NCBI RefSeq assembly: GCF_019656335.1
Contig: NZ_BPLZ01000004.1
Location: forward strand, 243,588 to 307,587
Reading direction: 5' to 3'
DNA: 64,000 nt
Source of the DNA: Pseudomonas sp. NCCP-436
GTDB taxonomy: Bacteria > Pseudomonadota > Gammaproteobacteria > Pseudomonadales > Pseudomonadaceae
Shown: in pieces, positions 28,480 to 37,017 of the stretch
Numbering within the stretch: position 1 is the stretch's first letter
Layout: every line of letters starts with the position of its first letter
Notes under the pieces: model-generated
Seen by the model: only the letters and a program-made list of their open reading frames with translations
Databases searched by the model: none
Told to the model about the DNA's origin: nothing
Position numbers and translations under genes: made by a program

Positions 28480-28500
28480 ATATTCTAAATTAGTATTTAA
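28480..28500 (+). promoter_or_regulatory. Shared 21-bp AT-rich sulfur-operon element, copy 2 (sfnB operon)
   Basis: Begins ATATTCTAAA and ends GTATTTAA; 118 bp before sfnB. A TATAAA possible -10 lies at 28525-28530. Apart from the tau hairpin and this element, the 28294-28618 gap holds nothing I can identify. Confidence 0.6.
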
Positions 28501-28618
28501 AGTTGAATTTTAAATCTCATAGGTTATAAAAACCGGTCCACCGGAGCCTCGATTATCCCGCCGCTCCGTTGCACCTCATCCCGGTGCCGTTGCTGGCGTA
28601 TCCGCAGATGAGGTTTGT

Positions 28619-29857
28619 ATGAGCAGCCAAACATTCCCTGAGGCCAGTGATCAGGACATCGTCCCGCCTCTTCATCCTGCCGCCGTGCTTGCCACCGATG
28701 CCGAGGCCTTGCAGGCCGCCCGGGCACTGGCTGAGACTGCACAAACCGAAGTGATTCGACGCGACCGCGAACGGCGCCTGCCCTGGGAACTGGTGGAACG
28801 CTTCACCGCCAGCGGCCTCGGCAGCATCGCCGTGCCGCGCGAATTCGGTGGCCCGCAGTTGTCCTTCGTCACCATCGCCGAAGTGTTCCGCATCATTTCC
28901 GCCGCGGACCCGGCCCTGGGCCAGATCCCGCAGAACCATTTCGGCCTGCTCGGCCTGCTTCGAACCGCAGCCTCGCCAGCTCAGCAGCAGCGCCTGTTCA
29001 CCAGCGTGCTGGCCGGCTGGCGCATCGGCAATGGCGGCCCTGAGCGTGGCAGCAAGCACACGCTGGACATCCAGGCACGCCTGGTACGCCGCGATGGCCG
29101 CTGGCTGCTCAGCGGAGAGAAGTTCTACTCCACCGGTGCCATCTTCGCTCACTGGATCGCGACCAAGGCGCTGGATCAGGACGGCCGCCCCTGGCTGGCA
29201 TTTATCCAGCGCGGCCGGCCAGGCCTGCGCATCCTCAACGACTGGTCCGGCTTCGGTCAGCGCACCACCGCCAGCGGCAGCGTGCTGTTCAACGAGGTGG
29301 AAGTCGACGAGGACAATCTGATCCCGCTCTGGCCGCTGGCCGAGCGCCCGGGCATCCAGGGCGCCTTCTCTCAACTGATCCAGGCCGCCATCGATCTGGG
29401 CATTGCCGATGGCGCGCTGCACGATGCTATTGCCTTCATACGTGATAAAGCGCGGCCCTGGATCGATGCCAAGGTCGAACACGCTGGCGACGATCCCTAC
29501 GTGATTGCCGACATTGGCCGTCTACAGATCGAACTGCACGCCGCCGAAGCGCTGCTGCAGCATGCCGGCCGGGTGCTCGATGAAGTCTCCGCAGCTCCCG
29601 TCGACGCCGATGCGGCTGCCCGTGCTTCCATCGCCGTGGCCGAGGCCAAGACGCTGACCACCGAAATCAGTCTGGCCGCCAGCGAAAAGCTGCTGGAGCT
29701 GTCCGGCAGCCGCGCGACGCTCGCCGAGTTCGGCCTCGATCGCCACTGGCGCAACGCCCGCACCCACACCCTGCACGACCCGGTGCGCTGGAAGTACCAC
29801 GCCATCGGCGACTACTACCTCAACGACCGACTGCCGCCGCGCCGAGGGACCATCTGA
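28619..29857 (+). CDS. sfnB: SfnB-family sulfur acquisition oxidoreductase (acyl-CoA dehydrogenase fold)
   Basis: Flavin-dependent protein of 412 residues with the acyl-CoA dehydrogenase/DszC fold: N-terminal helical domain (ERFTASGLGSIAVPREFGGPQLSF), central beta domain (GEKFYSTGAIFAHWIATKA) and C-terminal helical domain ending LHDPVRWKYHAIGDYYLNDRLPP. It fits the SfnB group linked to use of dimethyl sulfone and other organosulfur compounds in pseudomonads. Substrate and reaction are not established from sequence. The stop overlaps the next start by one base, so it is coupled with the flavin monooxygenase. It is the first gene of the sfnB-monooxygenase-metQNI operon. Confidence 0.9.
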   Translation: MSSQTFPEASDQDIVPPLHPAAVLATDAEALQAARALAETAQTEVIRRDRERRLPWELVERFTASGLGSIAVPREFGGPQLSFVTIAEVFRIISAADPALGQIPQNHFGLLGLLRTAASPAQQQRLFTSVLAGWRIGNGGPERGSKHTLDIQARLVRRDGRWLLSGEKFYSTGAIFAHWIATKALDQDGRPWLAFIQRGRPGLRILNDWSGFGQRTTASGSVLFNEVEVDEDNLIPLWPLAERPGIQGAFSQLIQAAIDLGIADGALHDAIAFIRDKARPWIDAKVEHAGDDPYVIADIGRLQIELHAAEALLQHAGRVLDEVSAAPVDADAAARASIAVAEAKTLTTEISLAASEKLLELSGSRATLAEFGLDRHWRNARTHTLHDPVRWKYHAIGDYYLNDRLPPRRGTI

Positions 29858-31239
29858 TGGCCAAGCAAGTGCTGCTCAACGCCTTCAACATGAACTGCGT
29901 CGGCCATATCAATCATGGCCTGTGGACTCATCCGCGCGATCGCTCGGTGGACTTCAACCGCCTGGACTACTGGACGGATCTGGCCCGCCTGCTGGAACGC
30001 GGCCTGTTCGACGGGCTGTTCCTCGCCGACATCCTCGGTGTCTACGACATCTACCAGGGCAACCTCGACCTGACCCTGCGCGAGAGCATCCAGTTGCCGG
30101 TCAACGACCCGCTGCTGCTGGTCCCGGCCATGGCCGGCGTCACCTCGCACCTGGGCTTCGGTGTCACCGCCAACTTGAGCTACGAGGCGCCCTACACCTT
30201 CGCCCGGCGCATGAGCACCCTGGATCACCTCACCAATGGCCGGGTCGGCTGGAACATCGTCACCGGCTACCTGGACAGCGCCGCCCGTGCCATGGGCCGG
30301 CCGCAGCAGGTGGAGCACGACCGCCGCTACGACCAGGCCGACGAGTACCTGGAGGTGCTCTACAAGCTCTGGGAAGGCAGCTGGGAGGACGACGCGGTGC
30401 TCGCCGACCGCGACCGGCGCATCTATGCCCAGCCGCACAAGGTACATCCGGTGCGCCACCACGGGGAGTTCTACCAGGTCGAGGGCTACCATCTCAGTCA
30501 GCCTTCGCCGCAGCGCACGCCACTGCTGTTCCAGGCCGGCTCCTCGGCACGCGGCCTGCAGTTCGCCGGCAACCACGCCGAGTGCGTGTTCATCGGCGGG
30601 CAGAACAAGGAGGCGGTGCGCGCCCAGATCGACAAGGTACGTGCCGCGGCCGTGGCCGCCGGCCGTCCGGCGGAGGCCATCAAGGTGTTCATGGGCATCA
30701 GCGTGATCGTCGCGCCCAGCGAGGCCGAGGCCCGCGACAAGCTGGCCGAGTACCAGCGCCATGCCAGTCCCGAGGCCGGCATCGCGCACTTCTCCGCCTC
30801 CACCGGCATCGACCTGGCCGCCTTCGGCCTGGACGAGCCCATCGTCGAGCGCAAGACCAACGCCATCGAGTCGGTGGTCAAGAGCTTCAGCGGCTGGACC
30901 AAGCGCCGCCTGCTGCAGCAGCACGCCCTCGGCGGGCGCTATCCGCAGGCGGCCGGCTCACCGTCACAGGTGGCCGACCAGCTGCTGGCGTGGATCGACG
31001 AGACCGGCCTGGACGGTTTCAACCTGACCCGCACGGTCACCCCGGAAAGCTACGCCGACTTCATCGACCTGGTGGTGCCCGAGCTGCAGCAACGCGGCCG
31101 CTACAAGACCGCCTACACCGAAGGCAGCCTGCGTCAAAAGCTGTTCGGTCAGGGATCGCGCCTGACCGCTCCCCACCCTGCCGCCAACTGGCGGCAACTC
31201 ACTCAACACCTCCAAGAAAAGGAATCTCGCCATGCGTAA
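29857..31239 (+). CDS. NtaA/SnaA/DszA-family FMN-dependent monooxygenase
   Basis: Bacterial luciferase-like (LLM class) flavin monooxygenase of 460 residues. It begins KQVLLNAFNMNCVGHINHGLWTHP and has the family segments FDGLFLADILGVYD, ARRMSTLDHLTNGRVGWNIVTGY, QADEYLEVLYKLWEGSW and LLFQAGSSARG. This subgroup includes dimethyl sulfide monooxygenase (DmoA), DszA and NtaA. It needs a separate NADH:FMN reductase, none of which is encoded in this operon. In this context the substrate is likely a small organosulfur compound (inference). Codon third positions are almost all G or C, more extreme than in many neighbours. Its 3' end overlaps the next gene by eight bases. Confidence 0.9.
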   Translation: MAKQVLLNAFNMNCVGHINHGLWTHPRDRSVDFNRLDYWTDLARLLERGLFDGLFLADILGVYDIYQGNLDLTLRESIQLPVNDPLLLVPAMAGVTSHLGFGVTANLSYEAPYTFARRMSTLDHLTNGRVGWNIVTGYLDSAARAMGRPQQVEHDRRYDQADEYLEVLYKLWEGSWEDDAVLADRDRRIYAQPHKVHPVRHHGEFYQVEGYHLSQPSPQRTPLLFQAGSSARGLQFAGNHAECVFIGGQNKEAVRAQIDKVRAAAVAAGRPAEAIKVFMGISVIVAPSEAEARDKLAEYQRHASPEAGIAHFSASTGIDLAAFGLDEPIVERKTNAIESVVKSFSGWTKRRLLQQHALGGRYPQAAGSPSQVADQLLAWIDETGLDGFNLTRTVTPESYADFIDLVVPELQQRGRYKTAYTEGSLRQKLFGQGSRLTAPHPAANWRQLTQHLQEKESRHA

Positions 31240-32038
31240 CACACTTCGCAGCTTCAGCTTGCGTGCTGTCGCCCTCGGTCTGCTGCTGTCATGCTCTCTG
31301 CTGCATGCTGCCGAACCACTCAAGCTCGGCACCACCGCCGCCTTCGTCCCACCGCTGGAAGTGGCGGTGGAGGAAGCCCGGGCCCAGGGTCTGGAAGTGA
31401 AACTGGTGGAGTTCACCGACTGGATCGCGCCCAATGTCAGCCTGGCCAACGGCGACATCGACCTGAACTACTTCCAGCACATCCCCTTCCTGGAAAACGC
31501 CAAGCAGGAAGGCGGCTACGACCTGGTGCCGGTGGCCCGCGGAGTGATCAACAACGTCGGCCTCTACTCGAAGAAGCACAAGGACTTCACCAGCCTGCCC
31601 GAAGGCGCCAGCGTGGCCATCGCCAACGACCCGATCAACGGCGGCCGCGCCCTGCAGCTGCTGGAGAAGGCCGGACTGATCCAGCTCAAGCCGGGCGTCG
31701 GCTACAAGGCCGCCCAGCAGGACATCACCGCCAACCCCAGAAAGCTGAAGATCATCGAGCTGGAAGCGGTACAACTGGTACGCGCGCTGGACGAAGTCGA
31801 CCTGGCCCTGGGCTATCCGCACTACATCCGCCTGGCCGGCACCCACGACGCCGAATCCGCGCTGCTGTTCGACGGCCTCGACTACCCGGGGTACATCATC
31901 CAGTTCGTCGCCCAGCCGCAGAAGGCCAAGGACCCGCGCATCCTCAAGTTCATCGAGATCTACCAGAGCTCGCCGAAGGTCCGCGCGGCCCTCGACAAGT
32001 CCAACGGCAAGCTCTATCAGGCTGGCTGGGAGAGCTGA
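31232..32038 (+). CDS. MetQ/NlpA-family substrate-binding protein
   Basis: Binding protein of 268 residues of the methionine-type importer family. The N-terminus is a signal peptide with [13 protein letters not shown]; Cys21 could be a weak lipobox, or cleavage may follow LHA. The family core is [32 protein letters not shown] and [23 protein letters not shown]. Within an organosulfur operon the ligand may be methionine, its sulfoxide or another sulfur compound rather than D/L-methionine alone. AAAGGAA precedes the start, which overlaps the upstream gene. Confidence 0.9.
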   Translation: MRNTLRSFSLRAVALGLLLSCSLLHAAEPLKLGTTAAFVPPLEVAVEEARAQGLEVKLVEFTDWIAPNVSLANGDIDLNYFQHIPFLENAKQEGGYDLVPVARGVINNVGLYSKKHKDFTSLPEGASVAIANDPINGGRALQLLEKAGLIQLKPGVGYKAAQQDITANPRKLKIIELEAVQLVRALDEVDLALGYPHYIRLAGTHDAESALLFDGLDYPGYIIQFVAQPQKAKDPRILKFIEIYQSSPKVRAALDKSNGKLYQAGWES

Positions 32039-32039
32039 G

Positions 32040-33110
32040 ATGAGCGGTTTCCAGGCCCACCTGCCGCAGACCACCGGCGAGGCGCAGCTGCGCTTCGCCG
32101 GTGTCAGCAAGACCTACAGCAACGGCGTGCGTGCCCTGCGCGACATCGACCTGGCCATCGAGCGCGGCGAGATCTTCGGCATCATCGGCCGCAGCGGCGC
32201 CGGCAAGTCGTCGCTGCTGCGCACCATCAACCGCCTGGAGCAGCCCACCAACGGCAAGGTGCTGATCGACGGCGTCGATATCGGCGCCTACGACTACGAC
32301 CAGCTGGTGACGCTGCGCCGGCGCATCGGCATGATCTTCCAGCACTTCAACCTGCTTTCGGCCAAGACCGTGCGGCAGAACGTCGAACTGCCGCTGAAGG
32401 TGGCCGGCGTGCCGCGCCAGCAGCGCCGGCGCAAGGCCGAGGAGCTGCTGCAGCTGGTCGGCCTGGCGGACAAGCACGACGCCTACCCGGCGCAGCTCTC
32501 CGGCGGGCAGAAGCAGCGCGTCGGCATCGCCCGCGCGCTGGTACACGACCCGGACATCCTGCTGTGCGACGAGGCCACCAGCGCGCTGGATCCGGAAACC
32601 ACCCAGTCGATCCTCGCCCTGCTGCGCGAGATCAACCGGCGACTGAACCTGACCATCGTGCTGATCACCCACGAGATGGCGGTGATCCGCGAAATCTGCG
32701 ACCGCGTGGTGGTGCTGGAACAGGGCGAGATCGTCGAGCATGGCCAGGTCTGGCGGGTATTCGGCGCCCCCGCCCACGAGGTCACCCGCACCCTGCTGGC
32801 GCCGCTACAACACCAGCTGCCGGACGACCTCAAGACGCGCCTGCGCAGCCAGCGCCAGAGCCCGCATGACCACCCGGTGCTGCGCCTGCACTACGCCGGT
32901 CACGGCGCGCCGGACCTGCAGAACCTGGGCAGTGCCCTGGGCGGGCGGATCACCCTGCTCGACGGCGACATCGAACGCATCCAGGGGCGCCCGCTCGGCC
33001 GCCTGCTGCTGGAAGTGGCGGACAGCCCGCTGGATCCCGAACAACTGCTGGACAACGCCCGCCGCCTGGCGGATCACGTGGAGGTGATCGGTTATGCCGC
33101 TGCTGCTTGA
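32040..33110 (+). CDS. MetN-type ABC importer ATPase
   Basis: ATPase of 356 residues: nucleotide-binding domain with Walker [10 protein letters not shown] at 50-58, [13 protein letters not shown]-loop, LSGGQKQR signature, [13 protein letters not shown]alker B and [15 protein letters not shown]-terminal NIL regulatory domain of about 70 residues ([12 protein letters not shown] to the end) in MetN senses methionine and inhibits transport. It starts one base after the binding protein and overlaps the permease by 17 bases. Confidence 0.93.
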   Translation: MSGFQAHLPQTTGEAQLRFAGVSKTYSNGVRALRDIDLAIERGEIFGIIGRSGAGKSSLLRTINRLEQPTNGKVLIDGVDIGAYDYDQLVTLRRRIGMIFQHFNLLSAKTVRQNVELPLKVAGVPRQQRRRKAEELLQLVGLADKHDAYPAQLSGGQKQRVGIARALVHDPDILLCDEATSALDPETTQSILALLREINRRLNLTIVLITHEMAVIREICDRVVVLEQGEIVEHGQVWRVFGAPAHEVTRTLLAPLQHQLPDDLKTRLRSQRQSPHDHPVLRLHYAGHGAPDLQNLGSALGGRITLLDGDIERIQGRPLGRLLLEVADSPLDPEQLLDNARRLADHVEVIGYAAAA

Positions 33111-33744
33111 ACGTCTCTGGCAAGGGCTGCTCGACACCCTGCTGATGGTCGGCGTGTCGTCGCTGCTGGCGCTGCTGGCCGGCATCCCGCTGGCCATCTT
33201 CCTGGTCACCAGCGGCCCCGGCGGGCTGTTCGAGTCGCCGCGACTCAACCGCCTGATCGGCGCGGTGGTCAACCTGTTCCGCTCGATCCCCTTCCTGATC
33301 CTGATGGTCGCGCTGATCCCCTTCACCCGCCTGGTGGTCGGCACCACCTACGGTGTCTGGGCGGCGGTGGTGCCGCTGACCATCGCCGCCACGCCGTTCT
33401 TCGCCCGTATCGCCGAAGTCAGCCTGCGCGAGGTCGACCACGGCCTGATCGAGGCGGCCCAGGCCATGGGCTGCCGACGCCGGCACATCGTCTGGCACGT
33501 GCTGCTGCCCGAGGCCCTGCCGGGCATCGTCGGCGGCTTCACCATCACCCTGGTGACCATGATCAACTCCTCGGCCATGGCCGGGGCCATCGGCGCCGGC
33601 GGCCTCGGCGACCTGGCCTACCGCTACGGCTACCAGCGCTTCGACACCCAGGTGATGCTCACCGTCATCGTGGTGCTGGTTGTGATGGTCAGCCTGATCC
33701 AGCTCAGTGGAGACAGGTTGGCGCAGAGGTTGAACAAGCGCTGA
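33094..33744 (+). CDS. MetI-type ABC importer permease
   Basis: Inner membrane permease of 216 residues with about five transmembrane segments. The MetI features are [18 protein letters not shown] and the EAA loop [29 protein letters not shown], then [28 protein letters not shown]. It completes the MetQNI-type importer. The frame stays open for 33 codons after its TGA (see next entry). Confidence 0.93.
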   Translation: MPLLLERLWQGLLDTLLMVGVSSLLALLAGIPLAIFLVTSGPGGLFESPRLNRLIGAVVNLFRSIPFLILMVALIPFTRLVVGTTYGVWAAVVPLTIAATPFFARIAEVSLREVDHGLIEAAQAMGCRRRHIVWHVLLPEALPGIVGGFTITLVTMINSSAMAGAIGAGGLGDLAYRYGYQRFDTQVMLTVIVVLVVMVSLIQLSGDRLAQRLNKR

Positions 33745-33846
33745 CGTGAAAATGGGATAGAACCCCAATTTGCCATAGAGAACAAGATCGTCCAGCGCTT
33801 CCACTACCACGCCACCATCCGTAGTGCCTGGGGCAACTACTTCTAA
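33745..33846 (+). pseudogene. 33-codon open frame after the metI stop, possible gene remnant
   Basis: Directly after the metI TGA, in the same frame, 33 codons run to TAA 33844-33846. They encode a peptide that looks like a real C-terminus (QFAIENKIVQRFHYHA, then TIRSAWGNYF). It could be the end of a deleted gene or chance. The final aromatic-rich strand ending in Phe recalls an outer-membrane beta-barrel terminus, which I cannot confirm. Confidence 0.2.
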
Positions 33847-33988
33847 ACGCTGACTCCCTCAAGTCGATCGATGCCCCGGTGCCCATGCGGTTTCGGCGCC
33901 AGCGCTCGCTCGCAATACTGGCATATAGCCGCCAAAGCCGAGTTATCATGCCGGCGTCCGCGTTCGGCATGACGACAAGGAGCAGTAG

Positions 33989-35896
33989 ATGAACGATTCG
34001 CGCCAAGCGGTGTTCGCCAGGGAATGCGACCTGATCATGAAGGGCGGTATCACCAGCGGCATCGTCTATCCGCTGGCCATTACCGAGATCGCCAGGGCAT
34101 TTCGCCTGCGCAGCATCGGCGGCACCAGTGCCGGTGCCATCGCCGCCGCGGCAGCAGCCGCCGCCGAACTCGGTCGCCAGCGCTTCCAGAGCGGGCAATT
34201 GAGCAGCGACCCGGACGGCTTCGCCGAAATCGAGCGTTTGCCCGAACATCTCTGTACCCCAGCAGCGGAGGGACATGGCACCAAACTGCTGGCCTTGTTC
34301 AAACCCGTTCCCGCACTGCGAACACTGTTCGACACCTTCATCGCCGCCCTCGAAGCCAAGGGCAAGGGGCCGCGCGCGCAACTGCTGGCGCCCCTCAAGG
34401 TGATGCTGACGCGACACAAGTTCGCTGCGCTGATCGGCGCACTGGTGGCGGGTGGGCCTTTGTGGGCCAGCGCCATCGCCGGCGGCAGCCTGCTGGTGTG
34501 GTTCTGGGTGTTGTCATTTGCGGCGCTTGGCGGCGTTTTTGCCGCAGCCTTGCGTGTGCTGCTGCCGGCCCTGCGGCAACTGCCGCAGAATGGCTTCGGC
34601 CTGTGCAGCGGTTTGTCCGACGCCGATGACAAGGCGCCGGATGAAGCCCTGACCAATTGGCTGACCCACTACTTCGATCGTCTCAGCGGGCAGCAGGCGT
34701 TCTGTGCGCTGCATCCGGAGGCCATCGAATGCGAGCGGCCGCTGACCTTCGGCGATCTGCGCGCGCACGGCATCGATCTGCAGGTGATGACCACCTGCCT
34801 GAGCATGGCGCGGCCGTTTCGCCTGCCATTTCGCGATGACGATCAGGTACGTGAGAACAACCAGTTCCATTTTCGCGAGGAAGAGTTTGCCCGCCTGTTC
34901 CCGCGCCGCGTAGTGGCCTGGATGCGCGCACGCCAGCGCCCCGGTTGCGATGAACGTAATGACGGCTACCTGCGTTTGCCCTTGCCCGACGATCTGCCGG
35001 TGATCGTCGCGGTGCGCATGAGCCTGAGTTTTCCGCTGCTGCTCAGCGCCGTGCCGCTGCACGCCGTGGATTACCGCAGGAACGAGAGGAAACTGGAGCG
35101 CTGCTGGTTCACCGATGGCGGCATCAGCTCCAACTTTCCCATTCACTTCTTCGATGCCGCCCTGCCCCGGCGCCCCACCTTTGGCCTGGACCTGGGACCG
35201 ACCGACGGCGCGGATGAGCAGCGCGTGCGCTTCCCGCGCAACAACGGCGATGCGCGGCTCGCCTACTGGCGGCGTTTTCCGCAAAACGGCCTGCCGGCGC
35301 TGCGTGGTTTTCTGGCCCAGCTCAGCAACGTGGCCAAGGACTGGAACCACGAAACCCTGTCGCTGATGCCAGGCTTTCGCGACCGCATCGGCCTGATTCA
35401 GCTGACCCGCGAGGAAGGCGGCCTCAACCTGACCATGCCGCCCGAGCGCATCGCTCGCCTGACCCGTTATGGACGCGAAGCCGGCCAGCAGTTCGTGCTG
35501 CGCTTTGGTGATCCGGCTTGCTGGCAGCCCGGCGCCAAAGCCTCGCCGATGAACTGGGAGAACCATCAGATCATCCGCCTGCGCCTGCAGTTGGCCAGTG
35601 TTGCCGAACAACTGCAAAGCCTGGAGCGCGCCTGCCGCGAACTGCACGGTACCGCGCACGACTACCAGCGCTTCTTCACCCCGGAGGCCAAGCGCTACAG
35701 CTACCCCTTACGGGGACTCAACGACCTGGCGCAGGACCCGGACAGCGGCCTGTACCGCACTCAGGCCGGGCTGGCCAGGGCCATGCTCGATCAGCTGAGG
35801 GCAATCGCCCAGATGATCGAGCAGCACCCCGACCACCACCCGGCCGGGAATGCGCCCAAGCCCACTCCCGAACTGAAGCTGCGGCCACGCATTTGA
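33989..35896 (+). CDS. Large patatin-like phospholipase with membrane insert
   Basis: Patatin-fold lipase of 635 residues. The oxyanion loop is KGGITSGIVYP (18-28), the nucleophile elbow GGTSAG has Ser47, and the dyad partner Asp376 lies in FTDGGISSNFPIH. Between them, about residues 144-195 form a strongly hydrophobic hairpin (ALIGALVAGGPLWASAI and LLVWFWVLSFAALGGVFAAAL). It would anchor the enzyme in the inner membrane and is not part of a basic patatin domain. Catalytic residues are intact, so a membrane lipid hydrolase is expected. The ribosome site is AAGGAG. A 7-bp inverted repeat CATGCCG/CGGCATG at 33947-33971 lies in the leader. No partner gene is adjacent; it sits between two sulfur operons. 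Confidence 0.85.
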   Translation: MNDSRQAVFARECDLIMKGGITSGIVYPLAITEIARAFRLRSIGGTSAGAIAAAAAAAAELGRQRFQSGQLSSDPDGFAEIERLPEHLCTPAAEGHGTKLLALFKPVPALRTLFDTFIAALEAKGKGPRAQLLAPLKVMLTRHKFAALIGALVAGGPLWASAIAGGSLLVWFWVLSFAALGGVFAAALRVLLPALRQLPQNGFGLCSGLSDADDKAPDEALTNWLTHYFDRLSGQQAFCALHPEAIECERPLTFGDLRAHGIDLQVMTTCLSMARPFRLPFRDDDQVRENNQFHFREEEFARLFPRRVVAWMRARQRPGCDERNDGYLRLPLPDDLPVIVAVRMSLSFPLLLSAVPLHAVDYRRNERKLERCWFTDGGISSNFPIHFFDAALPRRPTFGLDLGPTDGADEQRVRFPRNNGDARLAYWRRFPQNGLPALRGFLAQLSNVAKDWNHETLSLMPGFRDRIGLIQLTREEGGLNLTMPPERIARLTRYGREAGQQFVLRFGDPACWQPGAKASPMNWENHQIIRLRLQLASVAEQLQSLERACRELHGTAHDYQRFFTPEAKRYSYPLRGLNDLAQDPDSGLYRTQAGLARAMLDQLRAIAQMIEQHPDHHPAGNAPKPTPELKLRPRI

Positions 35897-35914
35897 GGCT
35901 GGCCGCAGAGGCGA

Positions 35915-36961
35915 TCAGCTACCCGGATTAGCCTGGGCCTCTTCGAAAAAATAATCCTTCCACGACGCGGCCTTGTTCTTCAACACGCCCAGCTCATGCA
36001 GCTTCTCGGCATAGATGAAGGTGCGCTGCGGCGATACGGTGAAGTCGTTTTCCGGGTCTTCGATGATCTTCTTCACGAACTCCAAGGGCAGCTTGGAGTT
36101 CTCCACGCGGATGTAGATCTCGGCAGCCGCGGCCTTGTCCGCCTTGATGATCTGTTCGGCCTCCACCAGGGCGTCATAGAAGGCCTTGTAGGTCTTCGGG
36201 TTTTCGTCGTGGAACTTCTCGGTCGCATAGAGCACGTTGAAGGTCGCCTGGCCGCCAAGAATGTCGTAGCTGCTGATCAGCTTGTGCACATTGGGATTCT
36301 CCAGCGCCTGATACTGGAACGGTGGGCTGGAGAAGTGCGCAGTGATTTCCGAACCGCCCTTGATCAGCGCTGCCGTGGCATCGGGGTGCGGCAGGCTGAT
36401 GGAGATGGCGTCGAAGCGCTGGAAATCGTCCTTGCCATAGCGCTTGGCCGCCTCGATCTGCAGGGTGCGCGACTGGAATCCAACCCCGGCAGCCGGCACC
36501 GCTAGTCGATCCTTCTCGCTCAGATCGTCCAGCGACTTCACGTCGTCACGGTTGCTTAGCACGTAGCCGGGCAGCGAGCCCAGGGCCGATACCGCCTTGA
36601 CGTTCTGCCGGCCGTAGCTGCGATCCCATACGGTGAGCATCGGCGGCACACCGGCCGAAACCACGTCGATGGCGCCGGACAGCAGCGCATCGTTCACCGC
36701 CGAGCCTCCGGAGAGCTGCTGCCAGTCGACCTTGATGTCCAGCCCCTCGGCCTTGCCGTGCTTCTCGATCAACTGCTGGTCACGCACCACGTTGAGCAGC
36801 AGGTAGACGATGCCGAACTGCTCGGCGATGCGAATCTGCCCCTCGGCGTGCGCCGCCTGAGGCACCGCCAGCGAGCCCGCCAGCAGGCCCAGGGAAAGAC
36901 CGATGGCCCCGGGCAGCCGGCCAAAACGCGGAACGAAGGTAAAGCGTTTGCCTAGAGACAT
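35915..36961 (-). CDS. Sulfonate/nitrate/taurine-type ABC substrate-binding protein
   Basis: Periplasmic binding protein of 348 residues (SsuA/TauA/NMT1-like) with a long signal peptide (1 to about 39, PQAAHAEG). The mature part begins IRIAEQFGIVYLLLNVVRDQQLIEKHGK and has the family pattern GSAVNDALLSGAIDVVSAGVPPMLTVWD. It lies 56 bp after the amber-interrupted tauD-like gene on the same strand, so both are probably one transcript. No ATPase or permease gene adjoins, so it must borrow a transporter (possibly TauBC or SsuBC) or be a remnant of a larger operon. Confidence 0.88.
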   Translation of the reverse strand: MSLGKRFTFVPRFGRLPGAIGLSLGLLAGSLAVPQAAHAEGQIRIAEQFGIVYLLLNVVRDQQLIEKHGKAEGLDIKVDWQQLSGGSAVNDALLSGAIDVVSAGVPPMLTVWDRSYGRQNVKAVSALGSLPGYVLSNRDDVKSLDDLSEKDRLAVPAAGVGFQSRTLQIEAAKRYGKDDFQRFDAISISLPHPDATAALIKGGSEITAHFSSPPFQYQALENPNVHKLISSYDILGGQATFNVLYATEKFHDENPKTYKAFYDALVEAEQIIKADKAAAAEIYIRVENSKLPLEFVKKIIEDPENDFTVSPQRTFIYAEKLHELGVLKNKAASWKDYFFEEAQANPGS

Positions 36962-37017
36962 GGTGTGACTCCATTCGGACTAGAGCAGGAAAAGGGGCCT
37001 GAACGCGATGCGGCGGA

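Noticed and set aside
28501..28618. Sigma-54 promoter before sfnB, since SfnR-type activators use it
   Set aside because: No TGGCAC-N5-TTGC(A/T) match found in the leader; an AT-rich sigma-70 style region is present instead.
31140..31231. SAM or methionine riboswitch before the metQ-like gene
   Set aside because: The region is coding sequence of the monooxygenase and the genes overlap; no leader exists.
33989..35896. Anti-phage CBASS-like effector
   Set aside because: Patatin domain fits, but no nucleotide cyclase, ubiquitin-like or sensor gene adjoins, so a defence call is not supported.
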